64,000 bases of DNA. It comes from Sphingomonas glacialis. Its GTDB lineage: Bacteria; Pseudomonadota; Alphaproteobacteria; Sphingomonadales; Sphingomonadaceae. Each line of letters begins with the position of its first letter. The stretch's first letter is position 1. The notes beneath the pieces are model-generated. The model was not told the origin of the DNA and made no database searches. It worked only from the letters and a program-made list of their open reading frames with translations. The DNA is taken from NCBI RefSeq assembly GCF_014653575.1, contig NZ_BNAQ01000002.1:186001-250000 (forward strand), given 5' to 3'. Positions 37,901-47,543 of this stretch are shown piece by piece. The translations under genes were made by a program, and so were the position numbers.

Positions 37901-38020
37901 CTGCCAGCGCGCGAGGATGCCGGGCTCCTTGGCGGGCAGGCCGGCCTTCATCGGGAAGTCGGTCTTCGGCAGGAAGACGGTGTCGCGGTAATCGCGGGCG
38001 GGGGCTGGTGTGTCGGTCAT
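34907..38020 (-). CDS. ileS: Isoleucyl-tRNA synthetase with an in-frame repeat insertion
   Basis: 1037 residues, longer than the usual 920-970. HIGH motif in NGDMHIGHALNHILKD, KMSKS motif in GMKMSKSLGN, CP1 editing domain in between and a C-terminal zinc site (CGRCW, CDRC). Residues about 496-533 (SPSPSGEGLGWG, then PSPSPEGEGSLG) are encoded by an inverted repeat pair at 36423-36534 and have no counterpart in normal IleRS. They interrupt the segment between QWFIPMDQAL and LRETALAAIEATTWYP. Two stretches (about 35100-35290 and 36980-37240) are noticeably AT-richer than the rest. Since the gene is essential and otherwise intact, the enzyme presumably tolerates the insert. Confidence 0.95.
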   Translation of the reverse strand: MTDTPAPARDYRDTVFLPKTDFPMKAGLPAKEPGILARWQAMNLYEKTREARRGREKFILHDGPPYANGDMHIGHALNHILKDTVCRTQGLLGKDAPYVPGWDCHGLPIEWKVEEKYRAKKLNKDEVPPAEFRAECRAYAQHWVDVQREQLTRLGINGDWDHPYLTMDFAAEATIVTELMKFAESGQLYRGAKPVMWSPVEKTALAEAEVEYEDVVSTQIDVAFEIVDAPNAPELVGAHAVIWTTTPWTIPVNQALSYGPEIEYSVVECILGFLTATVTKEQSEVARARVNEQMPWFDDRRRLVIATELLPTFAKRLARVFDSIEVTDIGLDRLSFVLDPAEDCEEWTVRGSQLEGATARHPMHELGGFFAKPRPFLPGDFVTTDAGTGLVHMAPDHGEDDFVLCKQYGIEPVFAVDGAGMYRDDWAWLGGQGSVINKKFVSAEGPICADLRAAGALLAASDDFAHSYPHSWRSKAKVIFRATPQWFIPMDQALPESPSPSGEGLGWGRAANASVGLGETSPTPSPSPEGEGSLGRTLRETALAAIEATTWYPPKGQNRITAMVAGRPDWVISRQRAWGVPITLFVNRLTGQYLVDPAVNARIIAAINAEGVDAWSEEAAQDLLGPDYDLADYERVTDILDVWFDSGCTHAFVLESGRWPDLQWPADLYLEGSDQHRGWFQSSLMEACGTRGRAPYNAVLTHGFTMDSKGMKMSKSLGNTINPLDLMKESGADILRLWALSVDFTEDHRIGKEILGGVSDQYRKLRNTFRYLLGALDGFEESERLPVAEMPELERYVLHLLAELDAKLKAAVLVYDFNSYVRLLTEFAQEDLSAFYFDIRKDSLYCDAPTDPKRRAVRTVFDTLFHALVRYAAPVLCFTAEETWQARFPSEDGSVHLLEWPEVAENALGEDLSGKWSTVRGARSHVNEVLEKLRAGKEIRSSLEAEVRIWPAKRENLEPLRSMDLAEIFIAAKVSIFESDGYPVLPNPDVAGSEWGYGGGVVEAERTTFHKCGRCWRLLPEVEEDGDLCDRCEAVVA
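36423..36534. repeat. Inverted pair of family C repeats inside ileS
   Basis: Left copy (about 36423-36462) and right copy (about 36496-36534) face each other with about 33 nt between. Each has a CCCCTCCCCTTCAGGGGAGGGG-type hairpin (the right copy with one change) followed by a G-rich tail, like the arms at 38058 and 38462. The pair and its spacer stay open in the ileS frame and are translated as a Ser/Pro/Gly-rich segment. Confidence 0.85.
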
Positions 38021-38057
38021 AGGTAAAGCGCGCTTAGCGTGAAGCCGGGCGCGTAGA

Positions 38058-38097
38058 AAGCCCCTCCCCTTCAGGGGAGGGGTTGGGGTGGGGAAGT
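38058..38097 (+). repeat. Left terminal inverted repeat of cassette 2
   Basis: 40 nt, identical in reverse complement to 38462-38501. It includes the TGA stop of the DUF559 gene within its hairpin. Confidence 0.9.
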
Positions 38098-38463
38098 ACG
38101 CTGCCAGCGGTTTGATAGGGTGGAGGCTGTGGTGGAGATCGATTCCGCTACGCCGGCCAAGTTCGACATGACGTCGGGATTGCTAAAGCGGACGATCGTG
38201 AAGCCTAGCGCGGCGAGCCGCGCGTCACGACGCGCGTCTCGATCGGCGTCGTGCGTATCGCCATCAACTTCGATCCCGAGACCGATTGCGGGACAGAAGA
38301 AGTCGAGAATCGCCTGAGCTTCTAGAACCACATGCTGGCGGCGAAACTTCAGCCCATCCAGCTGCGAATTAGACAGCGCCCGCCAAAGCCGGATCTCCGG
38401 CTCGGTCGGATTTTTGCGCATCTCGTGCGCGCGTTTCAGGAGCTCAGCCTCAGTGGCCACCAC
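38071..38463 (-). CDS. DUF559 (Vsr-like) endonuclease-domain protein
   Basis: 130 residues. MRKNPTEPEIRLWRAL, LDGLKFRRQHVVLEAQAILDFF, GLGIEVDGDTHDADRDARRDARL and FTIVRFSNPDVMSNLAGV are the DUF559 signature blocks with the D, E, D and H of a PD-(D/E)XK-type site. The GTG start (38463) touches the right terminal repeat, and the last residues (TSPPQPLP) and stop codon come from the left repeat. Same architecture as the gene at 7057 although the repeat families differ. Function unknown; nuclease activity is expected from the fold. Confidence 0.85.
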   Translation of the reverse strand: MVATEAELLKRAHEMRKNPTEPEIRLWRALSNSQLDGLKFRRQHVVLEAQAILDFFCPAIGLGIEVDGDTHDADRDARRDARLAALGFTIVRFSNPDVMSNLAGVAESISTTASTLSNRWQRTSPPQPLP

Positions 38464-38501
38464 TTCCCCACCCCAACCCCTCCCCTGAAGGGGAGGGGCT
38501 T
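38462..38501 (-). repeat. Right terminal inverted repeat of cassette 2
   Basis: 40 nt, perfect inverted copy of 38058-38097. It ends 15 nt before the GNAT stop codon and overlaps the first codon of the DUF559 gene. Confidence 0.9.
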
Positions 38502-38515
38502 ATTTGCTCAGCGCA

Positions 38516-39100
38516 TCACCAATTCCACACCATCCCCGTCTCGCTGAACGGCTTGGGTTCCATCGGCGGGATCGTCGCGTCGTTGAGGTCGCAGTGCCAG
38601 TATCCGACGTCGATCCAGCGCCCGTCCTTATACCCCGCCTCGCGGAAGAACCCCGCGCGCTTGAAACCAACCGACTCGTGCAGCCGGATCGAATGATCGT
38701 TGGGCAGCGCAATCACGCCGATCGCATGCGTGAACCCCTGCGCGCGCACCGTGTCGATCAGCGCATCGTACAGCTGCCGCCCGTTGCCGCGCCCCTGCGT
38801 ACCCGTCTCGAGATAGACCGTCGTCTCGATCGTGAAGCGATACGCCGGCCGATCGCGAAACGCCGAGGCATAGGCATAGCCAAGCACCGCCCCGCCCTCG
38901 CCTTCGGTCGCGACCAGCCACGGATACAGCCCGCGCGACGCCGCCATCCGCTGCGCGATCACGCCGGCATCGGGCGCCTCGGTCTCGAACGACACCGTCC
39001 CGCGCTCGACATAAGGGCGGTAGATCGCCGCGATCGCTGCGGCATCGTCGGGGGTCGCGGGCCGGATCGCGATCCGCGTCGGGGCGCGGTCCAGGCTCAC
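38516..39100 (-). CDS. GNAT acetyltransferase, phosphinothricin/amino-acid type
   Basis: 194 residues. IRPATPDDAAAIAAIYRPYVERGTVSFETEAPD, TVYLETGTQGRGNGRQLYDALI (acetyl-CoA motif) and HSIRLHESVGFKRAGFFREAGYKDGRWIDVGYW match the Pat/MnaT group, which acetylates amino-acid analogues such as methionine sulfone or phosphinothricin. The GTG start overlaps the sppA stop (GTGA), so it is coupled to sppA. Actual substrate unknown. Confidence 0.9.
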   Translation of the reverse strand: MSLDRAPTRIAIRPATPDDAAAIAAIYRPYVERGTVSFETEAPDAGVIAQRMAASRGLYPWLVATEGEGGAVLGYAYASAFRDRPAYRFTIETTVYLETGTQGRGNGRQLYDALIDTVRAQGFTHAIGVIALPNDHSIRLHESVGFKRAGFFREAGYKDGRWIDVGYWHCDLNDATIPPMEPKPFSETGMVWNW

Positions 39101-40989
39101 AGCCCGAACCGTGCGAGCACGAAGTCCATCAACCGCGCGTCGCCGGCGCGCGGTGCGTTACCGCCGACGCCGTCGCATTCGAGGCAGCGCGCCTGGATCG
39201 CAGCCCCCGTGCCGATCCTCGTCACGTCGCCCAGCGCGCGCGCGAACACCGCACGCCGCTCGGCCGCCATCCGCGTGAAGGCATCGCCTGCCGACGCATC
39301 TTCATCCTTGTTCGAATCGGCGAACTGCTGGATCATCTTGGCGAACGCGCTGGGCTTCTTCTCGAGATATTCGGCGTGATAGCCGTCGGCCTTTAGCCCC
39401 GCGCGCCGCGCCGCCTCGGCGATCGCATCCTGCAACCCGCCGAATTTGTCGACCAGATGGAGCTGGAGCGCAGTCCCGCCATCCCAGACGCGCCCCTGCG
39501 CGATCTCGTTGACTTGCGCGGGCGTCATTTTCCGCGCGCCGGCAACGCGCGTGATGAACTGGCGATAGCCATTCTCGATCCCCGCCTGGAAGATCGCATC
39601 GGTCTCCGGGTTGGTGCCGCCATAGATGTCGGGCTGCCCCGAGAGCGGCGTCGTGCGGACGCCGTCGGTGGTCAGCCCGACCTTCTTGAGCGTGTTCTCG
39701 AAGGTCGGGATGATCCCGAAGATGCCGATCGAGCCGGTGATCGTCGTCGGCTGCGCGAACACCATGTCGCCCGCGGTCGACACCCAATAGCCGCCCGATG
39801 CCGCGACCGAGCCCATCGAGACGACGATCGGCAGCTTCTGCGCCTTCGCCTCCTCGATCGCGCGGCGCATGTCTTCCGATGCGAGCGCCGAGCCGCCAGG
39901 CGAATCGACGCGCACGACGAGCGCCTTGAGATCCTTCTTGGCCAGCGCATCGAGCAGCAGCTTCGACACCGTGTCCGACCCGACCGAGCCGGCCTTCGAC
40001 TTGCCGTCGATGATGTCGCCCGCGATCGTCAGCACGCCGACCTTGTCGCCGCCGGTCGGCAGCGGATTGGCGGCGACATAGGCGTCGTATTTGATCGTCT
40101 TGAACAGCCCGGCCGCCTTGCCGCTGTCGACCCCGGCGATCGCGGCGACCCGCTTGCCGAAGTCGAGCCGCGTGCCGAGCTTGTCGACCAACCCCGCGTC
40201 CATATTGGCCTTGGCGATGTCGCCCTGCGCCGCGGTGATGACCGCGCCCGGCGTCGCGAGGAAAGGCGCGAACTTCGCCTTGGGGCGTGCACGCGCGACC
40301 GACTGCTGCCAGTTGGCGAACAGCACCTGGTAGAGCTTGACCACTTCCTCCTTCGCCTCGGGCGAGGCTTCGGTGCGGGTATAGGGCTCGACGAACGACT
40401 TGTACTTGCCGACGCGGTAGACGTGCGCATTGACGCCGAGCTTGTCGATCAGGCCTTTGTAATAGAGCTGCGATCCGCCCGGCCCCATGAACAGCGTGCC
40501 GCCCATCGGGCTTTCCCAGATCTCGCTGGCGTTCGCGGCGAGGCGGTAGCCGGAATCGGTATACGCGGTGGCATAGGCCAGCACCGGCTTGCCCCCCTTC
40601 CCATCGGAACCGTCGCGAACGCGGCGCAGCGCCGCGCCGACATCCTCGAGCGCCGCTGGATAACCGCCGCCGAACGAGTCGAGATCGAGCACGACCACCT
40701 TGACGCGGTCGTCCTTGGCCGCCTTGTCGAGGCTGCGGACCACGTCGCGCAGGCGATATTCGCGCTGGATGCCGTTGCCGCTCAGGCTGGCGAAGGCGCT
40801 TGCCTCCTGCGTCTGCTCGACGATCGGGCCATCGAGCTTGAGCACGAGCGCACCGTCGCCGATCGCCGCCTTGTTCGGTTTCGAGGCGAGCGCTGCGAAC
40901 AGCAGGCCAAAGAACAGCAGCATCGCGATAAGGACCAGCGCGTCCTTGATGCCGACGAGAATTTTCCACGCGCCGCGTACGAGTTTCAC
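39097..40989 (-). CDS. sppA: Signal peptide peptidase SppA, long (67K) type
   Basis: 630 residues. An N-terminal TM anchor (about 15-35) and two tandem S49 protease domains. The C-terminal domain carries the nucleophile in [14 protein letters not shown] and the first domain supplies the general-base Lys, as in the double-length enteric enzyme. It degrades released signal peptides in the inner membrane. It is followed by the overlapping GNAT gene. Confidence 0.93.
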   Translation of the reverse strand: MKLVRGAWKILVGIKDALVLIAMLLFFGLLFAALASKPNKAAIGDGALVLKLDGPIVEQTQEASAFASLSGNGIQREYRLRDVVRSLDKAAKDDRVKVVVLDLDSFGGGYPAALEDVGAALRRVRDGSDGKGGKPVLAYATAYTDSGYRLAANASEIWESPMGGTLFMGPGGSQLYYKGLIDKLGVNAHVYRVGKYKSFVEPYTRTEASPEAKEEVVKLYQVLFANWQQSVARARPKAKFAPFLATPGAVITAAQGDIAKANMDAGLVDKLGTRLDFGKRVAAIAGVDSGKAAGLFKTIKYDAYVAANPLPTGGDKVGVLTIAGDIIDGKSKAGSVGSDTVSKLLLDALAKKDLKALVVRVDSPGGSALASEDMRRAIEEAKAQKLPIVVSMGSVAASGGYWVSTAGDMVFAQPTTITGSIGIFGIIPTFENTLKKVGLTTDGVRTTPLSGQPDIYGGTNPETDAIFQAGIENGYRQFITRVAGARKMTPAQVNEIAQGRVWDGGTALQLHLVDKFGGLQDAIAEAARRAGLKADGYHAEYLEKKPSAFAKMIQQFADSNKDEDASAGDAFTRMAAERRAVFARALGDVTRIGTGAAIQARCLECDGVGGNAPRAGDARLMDFVLARFGL

Positions 40990-41123
40990 TTGGCCGCTCC
41001 TTGTTGGCGGAGATCACATCGCCTCGCTACGGCAAGCCACCAGCCGAGTAAATGCGTGCTATACGACCAACACGGCAATTCGCCGATTTTGCATTTGGTT
41101 CCGCAGAAATTTGGCTGCGCCCG

Positions 41124-41152
41124 TTGACGATGCGAGACCTCGCCATCATATC
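41124..41152 (+). promoter_or_regulatory. groESL promoter
   Basis: TTGACG (41124-41129), 17 nt, then CATATC (41147-41152). The CIRCE element begins 7 nt further on, over the expected transcription start. Confidence 0.55.
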
Positions 41153-41159
41153 CGCCCTG

Positions 41160-41186
41160 CTGGCACTCACCAACGTCGAGTGCTAA
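41160..41186. promoter_or_regulatory. CIRCE element (HrcA operator)
   Basis: CTGGCACTC-N9-GAGTGCTAA, the inverted repeat of the CIRCE consensus (TTAGCACTC-N9-GAGTGCTAA) with two changes in the left arm. It lies 29 nt before the groES start. HrcA itself is not in the window. Confidence 0.92.
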
Positions 41187-41215
41187 CACCTGTTCATTAT
41201 AAAGGGACTTCGCCC

Positions 41216-41503
41216 ATGACCTTTCGTCCGTTGCACGATCGCGTGCTCGTCCGCCGCGTAGAGGCAGAAGAAAAGACCGCCGGCGGGATCATCATCCCCG
41301 AGACCGCCAAGGAAAAGCCGCAGGAAGGCGAAGTCGTCTCCGTCGGCACCGGCGCCCGCAACGAAGCCGGTGAAATCCACCCGCTCGAAGTCAAGGCCGG
41401 CGACAAGATCCTGTTCGGCAAATGGTCGGGCACCGAGGTCAAGATCGACGGCGAAGACCTGCTGATCATGAAGGAATCGGACATCCTCGGGATCGTCGGT
41501 TAA
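41216..41503 (+). CDS. groES: Co-chaperonin GroES
   Basis: 95 residues. [28 protein letters not shown] with the mobile loop, and [28 protein letters not shown] are typical. It caps the GroEL ring. The start at 41216 is fixed by family length and by AAAGGGA upstream. Heat-shock control through the CIRCE element is expected. Confidence 0.98.
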   Translation: MTFRPLHDRVLVRRVEAEEKTAGGIIIPETAKEKPQEGEVVSVGTGARNEAGEIHPLEVKAGDKILFGKWSGTEVKIDGEDLLIMKESDILGIVG

Positions 41504-41542
41504 ATCCTTCTTCGCGTAACTTTCACCACATTTCTCATCTGA

Positions 41543-43200
<1,658 letters not shown>

Positions 43201-43201
<1 letters not shown>

Positions 43202-43314
43202 GCCAACGCGGCGTGACATAGCGAGAGCTATGTCAGGACTCGCGTGGCTCCGGCCGGTGGGTCGTCGAGCATGCTCGACGATCCCGTCCGACGCAGCACC
43301 GGCTTTGCCGGTGC
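43201..43314 (+). other. Hairpin-rich 3' region of groEL
   Basis: Three separate stems precede the terminator. First, AGCCAACGCG with CGCGTGGCT (43201-43249) enclosing GACATAGC-GAGA-GCTATGTC (43215-43234). Second, the 20-nt perfect palindrome TCGTCGAGCATGCTCGACGA (43262-43281). Third, GCACCGGC-TTT-GCCGGTGC (43296-43314). No reading frame here looks coding. Confidence 0.7.
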
Positions 43315-43351
43315 CGGAACCAACGCCCGGCCTCCCGGCTGGACCAAGACG

Positions 43352-43386
43352 AAGGGCCGACGGAGCGATCCGCCGGCCCTTTGTTT
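43352..43386 (+). terminator. Intrinsic terminator of groESL
   Basis: AAGGGCCG-A-CGGA / TCCG-C-CGGCCCTT with a GCGA tetraloop and a TTTGTTT tail. Confidence 0.88.
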
Positions 43387-43415
43387 GTCGGGTGATTCGG
43401 CGTATATTGCGTGTC

Positions 43416-43985
43416 ATGCCCGCGATCGCCCTCGACCCAGCCTATCGCCGCGTCAGCGTCGAGGAATTCCTCGAAATGGATTTTGGCGGCGCCAAGGCCG
43501 AGCTCGAAGACGGCATGATCTATATGATGGCGGGCGGCAGCGAAGAGCATGCGCGGATAGCCTTCAATATTCTTATGGCGCTCGGCCCGCGCCTTCGCGG
43601 CTCAGGCTGTCGCCCGTACGGCTCCGACCTCGCCGCCCAGACCGACATACGCACGGTGCGCCTCCCCGACGTCAGCGTCTATTGCAACAACCCGGCCGCC
43701 CCCGAGAACGCCCGCAAGAAATTGCTCGGCGATCCGCAGGTGGTGTTCGAAGTGCTGTCGCCCTCCACGTCGACACACGACCAGAAGGTCAAGCTTGCGG
43801 AATATTGCGCGCTTGCCGGCATGCGCGAGGTGATCCTCGTCGACCCCGCGGAAGAGCGCATCCATCTCGTCCAGCGCGCGCCCACCGGCGGCTGGACCGC
43901 CGACTGGCTCGCGACGGGCGACGACCTGACGATACCCTCGCTGAACCTCACGATTCCCCACGCTGAAATCTTCGCGCGCGACTGA
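43416..43985 (+). CDS. Uma2-family putative restriction endonuclease-fold protein
   Basis: 189 residues. RVSVEEFLEMDFGGAKAELEDGMIYMMAGGSEEHARI, then TVRLPDVSVYCN, VVFEVLSPSTSTHDQKVKLAEYCALAGMREVILVDP are the Uma2 (DUF820) blocks, a PD-(D/E)XK-like fold with the D...EVLSPST...K pattern. The ATG at 43416 is chosen; a longer frame overlaps the groEL 3' stems. Function unknown; the family is abundant in cyanobacteria and scattered elsewhere. Confidence 0.9.
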   Translation: MPAIALDPAYRRVSVEEFLEMDFGGAKAELEDGMIYMMAGGSEEHARIAFNILMALGPRLRGSGCRPYGSDLAAQTDIRTVRLPDVSVYCNNPAAPENARKKLLGDPQVVFEVLSPSTSTHDQKVKLAEYCALAGMREVILVDPAEERIHLVQRAPTGGWTADWLATGDDLTIPSLNLTIPHAEIFARD

Positions 43986-43989
43986 CGGC

Positions 43990-44511
43990 TCAGTTCGAGC
44001 TAGGCGTATCCGCTACCGCCGCACGCGTCGGTGCCGCTGGTGCCGCGCATTTGCGCGCATAGCCCAGCCCCTTCAGAAACGCGCGCCGTGTCTGCCCGGC
44101 ATAGACCGCCGCCTCGGCGCGGCGCTGCTCCTTGTCCGCCCCGGTGATGACCCGGACGAGCCCCAGCCCCGGGATCAGCGTACTGACCGCCGTCCGCGCC
44201 GCCACCGCCGCGATTTCGCTGCCCTCGCCCTTGGCCTTGCCCGGCACGTCGACATCGGCGCCGAGTGCACCGTCGAGCTTCCGAACTTCGCCCGCAATCG
44301 TCGCGCAGCTTTGCGTATGCGCTGCGGAATACGGCGCCGACGCCGCGAGCTGAAGGACAGGCGGAATCTTGGTCTTCTCGATCCGCGTGTCGCGCAGTGG
44401 CTGCGTCACGACATGCCCGAGGCTGTCGCGCTCTTGCGCATGGCCGCTCACGGCCGCGATCGAGCCGATCAGCAGCGCGCTCAGGCCGTAGACTATGGGG
44501 GTGCGACGCAT
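43990..44511 (-). CDS. Secreted hypothetical protein
   Basis: 173 residues with a signal peptide (about 1-25, cleavage after GHA). A single cysteine pair could form (CATIAG at about 69 and KCAAP at about 154). The middle contains a hydrophobic stretch (AAVAARTAVSTLIPGLGLVRVITGA, about 101-125). I do not recognise a family. It is convergent with the Uma2 gene (4 nt apart) and divergent from the TonB receptor. Confidence 0.7.
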   Translation of the reverse strand: MRRTPIVYGLSALLIGSIAAVSGHAQERDSLGHVVTQPLRDTRIEKTKIPPVLQLAASAPYSAAHTQSCATIAGEVRKLDGALGADVDVPGKAKGEGSEIAAVAARTAVSTLIPGLGLVRVITGADKEQRRAEAAVYAGQTRRAFLKGLGYARKCAAPAAPTRAAVADTPSSN

Positions 44512-44596
44512 CGGTGTCCTCCGCCTGATTCGGTTTGAGCGTCTCCCCTACCATAGACCGGTCGCCGACTCGCGCCTTCTCCGAAACATAGCGAAA

Positions 44597-44614
44597 ACGT
44601 CACGCTCCCGTCAC
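44597..44614 (+). promoter_or_regulatory. PhoB-box-like direct repeat
   Basis: ACGTCAC-GCTC-CCGTCAC: two 7-nt units with the 11-nt period of Pho boxes (CTGTCAC-N4-CTGTCAC), each with C in place of T at position 2 or 3 of the unit. It lies 73 nt upstream of the TonB receptor start. Confidence 0.35.
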
Positions 44615-44687
44615 GCGACGCGGATAGGGCCTCGGCGACGCGGGCACATTGAGAATCCCCAATCAACGCCGCGAGCGGGGGAAAATC

Positions 44688-47543
44688 ATGATGTTCGGAC
44701 AAATCCGGGCGCGTAGCTTCGCGTCCAAGGCAGGCCTGTGCGCATTGCTCGGCTCCACCGCGCTACCGGCATATGCCGCCGATGTAGCGGGCCGCGTCCT
44801 CGATCCGCAGACCGGCGCGGCCTTGCCGGGCGCGACGATCTCCGCTGCGGGTCGCACCGCGGTTGCCGACCGCGACGGCATGTTCGTGATCCGCGATCTC
44901 GCGCCCGGTCCGGTCGAGCTGACCTTCACCTATATCGGCTATCCGACCGTGACGCGCAGCGCGACCTCGAGCGACGGCGCGACGATCGTCGAGTTCCGGC
45001 TCGATCCGCCATCGGGCGACACGAGCGGCGGCGAGATCGTCGTCACCGGACAGCGCGCCGCCGAGCGCCGCGCACTCCAGGTCAAGCGCTCGTCCAACGC
45101 CATCTCCGACACGCTCAACGCCAATGACGTCGGCAAGCTGCCCGACCAGAACGTCGCCGAAGCGGTGCGCCGCCTGCCCGGCATCTCGGTCGCCAACGAC
45201 CAGGGCGAAGGGCGCTACGTCATCATCCGGGGCGTCAATCCCAACCTCGCCAACGTCACCGTCAACGGCCAGACCGCCCCCGCACCCGAGCCCGAGAGCC
45301 GCCAGGTCAAGCTCGACGACATCCCCTCCTCGCTGATCGGCTCGGTCACCGTCGTCAAATCGCTCACCCCCGACCGCGACGCCAATGCGATCGCGGGTCA
45401 GGTCGACATCAACACGCTGACCGCTTTCGACCGCACCAAGGCGTTCGCCAACGCGCGGATCGTCAGCGGCTACAATACGCTCAACAGCCGCAGCCCGTAT
45501 GAGGGCGATATCACTGCGGGAACGCGCTTCGGTCCCGACAGGACCTTCGGCGTCGTGCTCTCGGGCAACTATTCCAGCCGCCCGATCGAGTCCGAGAACC
45601 TGCAGGGCTCGTCGAACTGGGGCACGCCGACCGGCGCGAGCCGCGCGCTGCCCGACGATTACCGGTTGCGCGACTACAATCTCAACCGCACCCGCTACGG
45701 CGTGGTCGGCAATTTCGACTGGCGGCCGAGCTCCGACGTCAGCGTCTATCTCCGCACGCTCTATTCGACCTTCAAGGACCACGAGACGCGCGATCAGTCG
45801 CGGATCGAGATCCCGGTTACCTATGCAACGACCAACGCCGCTGGCGTCACCACGCAGCCGACCGCAGCGCAGCAGGCGGTCAATGCCGCGATCTCGAACG
45901 GCAGCACCTTCAGCGGCCGCGGCACGCGCTTCCTGCGGCTGCGCAACGAGGATGACTCGACCTTCTCGGGCGAGCTCGGCGGCAAGTTCCGCTTCGGCGG
46001 GTCGGAGCTGCAGGTCGAGGGCACCTACAGCAAGGCGCTCAAGAAAGACCCGCTGCGCTCGGAATTCTCGTTCCGTAGCGGCAGCACCGCGCTGACCGGC
46101 CTGTCGCTCGACCTCGCCGACACGCTGTTCAGGGTCAACACCGCCAATGGCACGCCGTACAACAGCGCGCTCTACAACGGCTATCGCGTGACGTACGACC
46201 GCCGTCGCGCCGCGGAAAACCTCTACCAGGCGCGCGCCGACCTGACGATCCCGATCGGCGTCGGCAGCGACAGCACGATCAAGCTCGGCGGCAAGTTCCA
46301 GCAGACCGACAAGTCCAACAATCGCGACTTCCAGCAATATTCGCTCGGCAGCACGCTCGCCGCGACCGGGGCTGCGGGCGACGACGGCAGCGCGATCTAT
46401 GACGGCCGCTATCCGGTCGGCCCGCGAATCAACTACGATCAGGCGCAGACCTATTACACCGTCACCAATCCCGCCGCGCGGACGCAGAGCGCGTCGGACG
46501 CGGCGACGTCGGTCGCCAACTCGCTGGTCAACGATTACGACCTCAGCGAGAAGGTCTATGCCGGCTACATCATGGGCACGTTCACGTTCGCTAAGCTGAC
46601 GATCGTCCCCGGCGTGCGCGTCGAGCACACCGACGGAACCTACAAGGGCAAGGCCTTCACCGCGACCTCGCTGGTGAGCCAAGGTTACAACGTCTCGAAT
46701 TCGCGCGCCTATACCGACGCCTTCCCCGATCTCACCGTGCGCCTCGACGCAACCGACCGCCTCGTGCTGCGCGCCGCCGTCACCACCGCGATCGGCCGGC
46801 CGGATTATAATCTGCTCGCGCCCTATGTGAACGTGAGCGACACCACGCCCAACGCCGGCGTCGTCGCGCTCGGGAACCCCAACCTCAAGCCCTACAAGGC
46901 GGTGTCGGGCGATCTATCGGCCGAATATTATCTCGCGGGCCAGGGAATCGTTTCGATAGCGGGCTTCTACAAGCATCTCGACGACCCGATCTTCACCGTC
47001 GGCACGACGCAAGGCGGCACCTTCGGCGGCACGACCTTCACTCGCGCACTGGTCACGCAGCCGGTCAATGGCGACAGCGCCAAGATCTACGGCGTCGAGG
47101 CCAATCTCCAGGCGCAGCTGACCTTCCTGCCGGGTGCGTTGTCGGGCTTCGGCGTGTCGGGGAATTTCACCTATACCGATGGATCGTCGCGCGGCGTGAT
47201 CGGCCGGGCGGGGTCGGTGCGCAATCTGCTCCAGTCGAAATATATCGGCACGGCGCAGCTCTATTACGAGAAATACGGCCTGACCGGACGGCTCGCCTAC
47301 ACCTATCGCTCGGCCTATCTCGACACGCTCGGTACGAGTGCGGCGACCGACCAATATACCGACGAGAACAATTCGCTCGACGCGCGGATCGGCTATTCGC
47401 CGGTCAAGCGGTTCACCGTGTTCGTCGAGGCGAGCAATCTGCTCGATTCCCCCTGGCGGCGCTACCAGGCGGTCAAGACGCAGCTGATCGAGAACGAGCG
47501 CTATCGCCAGACCTTTCGTATCGGCGTTCAGCTCGCTTATTGA
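44688..47543 (+). CDS. TonB-dependent receptor
   Basis: 951 residues. Signal peptide (about 1-30, ...PAYA), then a carboxypeptidase-regulatory-like domain (VAGRVLDPQTGAALPGATISAAGR, about 31-105), a plug domain (SDTLNANDVGKLPDQNVAEAVRRLPGI) and a 22-strand barrel ending in an aromatic-rich RIGVQLAY. The plug motif DVGKLPDQNVAEALQR-type belongs to the large TIGR01782 group found in sphingomonads and Caulobacter, often for carbohydrates or other complex nutrients. Substrate unknown. The ATG at 44688 follows GCGGGGGAAAATC; its last bases overlap a convergent GNAT gene by 7 nt. Confidence 0.93.
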   Translation: MMFGQIRARSFASKAGLCALLGSTALPAYAADVAGRVLDPQTGAALPGATISAAGRTAVADRDGMFVIRDLAPGPVELTFTYIGYPTVTRSATSSDGATIVEFRLDPPSGDTSGGEIVVTGQRAAERRALQVKRSSNAISDTLNANDVGKLPDQNVAEAVRRLPGISVANDQGEGRYVIIRGVNPNLANVTVNGQTAPAPEPESRQVKLDDIPSSLIGSVTVVKSLTPDRDANAIAGQVDINTLTAFDRTKAFANARIVSGYNTLNSRSPYEGDITAGTRFGPDRTFGVVLSGNYSSRPIESENLQGSSNWGTPTGASRALPDDYRLRDYNLNRTRYGVVGNFDWRPSSDVSVYLRTLYSTFKDHETRDQSRIEIPVTYATTNAAGVTTQPTAAQQAVNAAISNGSTFSGRGTRFLRLRNEDDSTFSGELGGKFRFGGSELQVEGTYSKALKKDPLRSEFSFRSGSTALTGLSLDLADTLFRVNTANGTPYNSALYNGYRVTYDRRRAAENLYQARADLTIPIGVGSDSTIKLGGKFQQTDKSNNRDFQQYSLGSTLAATGAAGDDGSAIYDGRYPVGPRINYDQAQTYYTVTNPAARTQSASDAATSVANSLVNDYDLSEKVYAGYIMGTFTFAKLTIVPGVRVEHTDGTYKGKAFTATSLVSQGYNVSNSRAYTDAFPDLTVRLDATDRLVLRAAVTTAIGRPDYNLLAPYVNVSDTTPNAGVVALGNPNLKPYKAVSGDLSAEYYLAGQGIVSIAGFYKHLDDPIFTVGTTQGGTFGGTTFTRALVTQPVNGDSAKIYGVEANLQAQLTFLPGALSGFGVSGNFTYTDGSSRGVIGRAGSVRNLLQSKYIGTAQLYYEKYGLTGRLAYTYRSAYLDTLGTSAATDQYTDENNSLDARIGYSPVKRFTVFVEASNLLDSPWRRYQAVKTQLIENERYRQTFRIGVQLAY

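Larger units (their letters stand above)
38058..38501 (-). mobile_element. Inverted-repeat cassette carrying a DUF559 gene (cassette 2)
   Basis: A 444-bp unit with perfect 40-nt inverted ends (38058-38097 and 38462-38501). Each end is a family C repeat: AAGCCCCTCCCC hairpin, TTCA loop, then GTTGGGGTGGGGAAGT tail. The single gene inside is a DUF559 nuclease. It sits between ileS and the GNAT gene on the minus strand, 1.5 kb from the ileS insertion of the same family. No target duplication is evident. Mobility is inferred. Confidence 0.6.
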
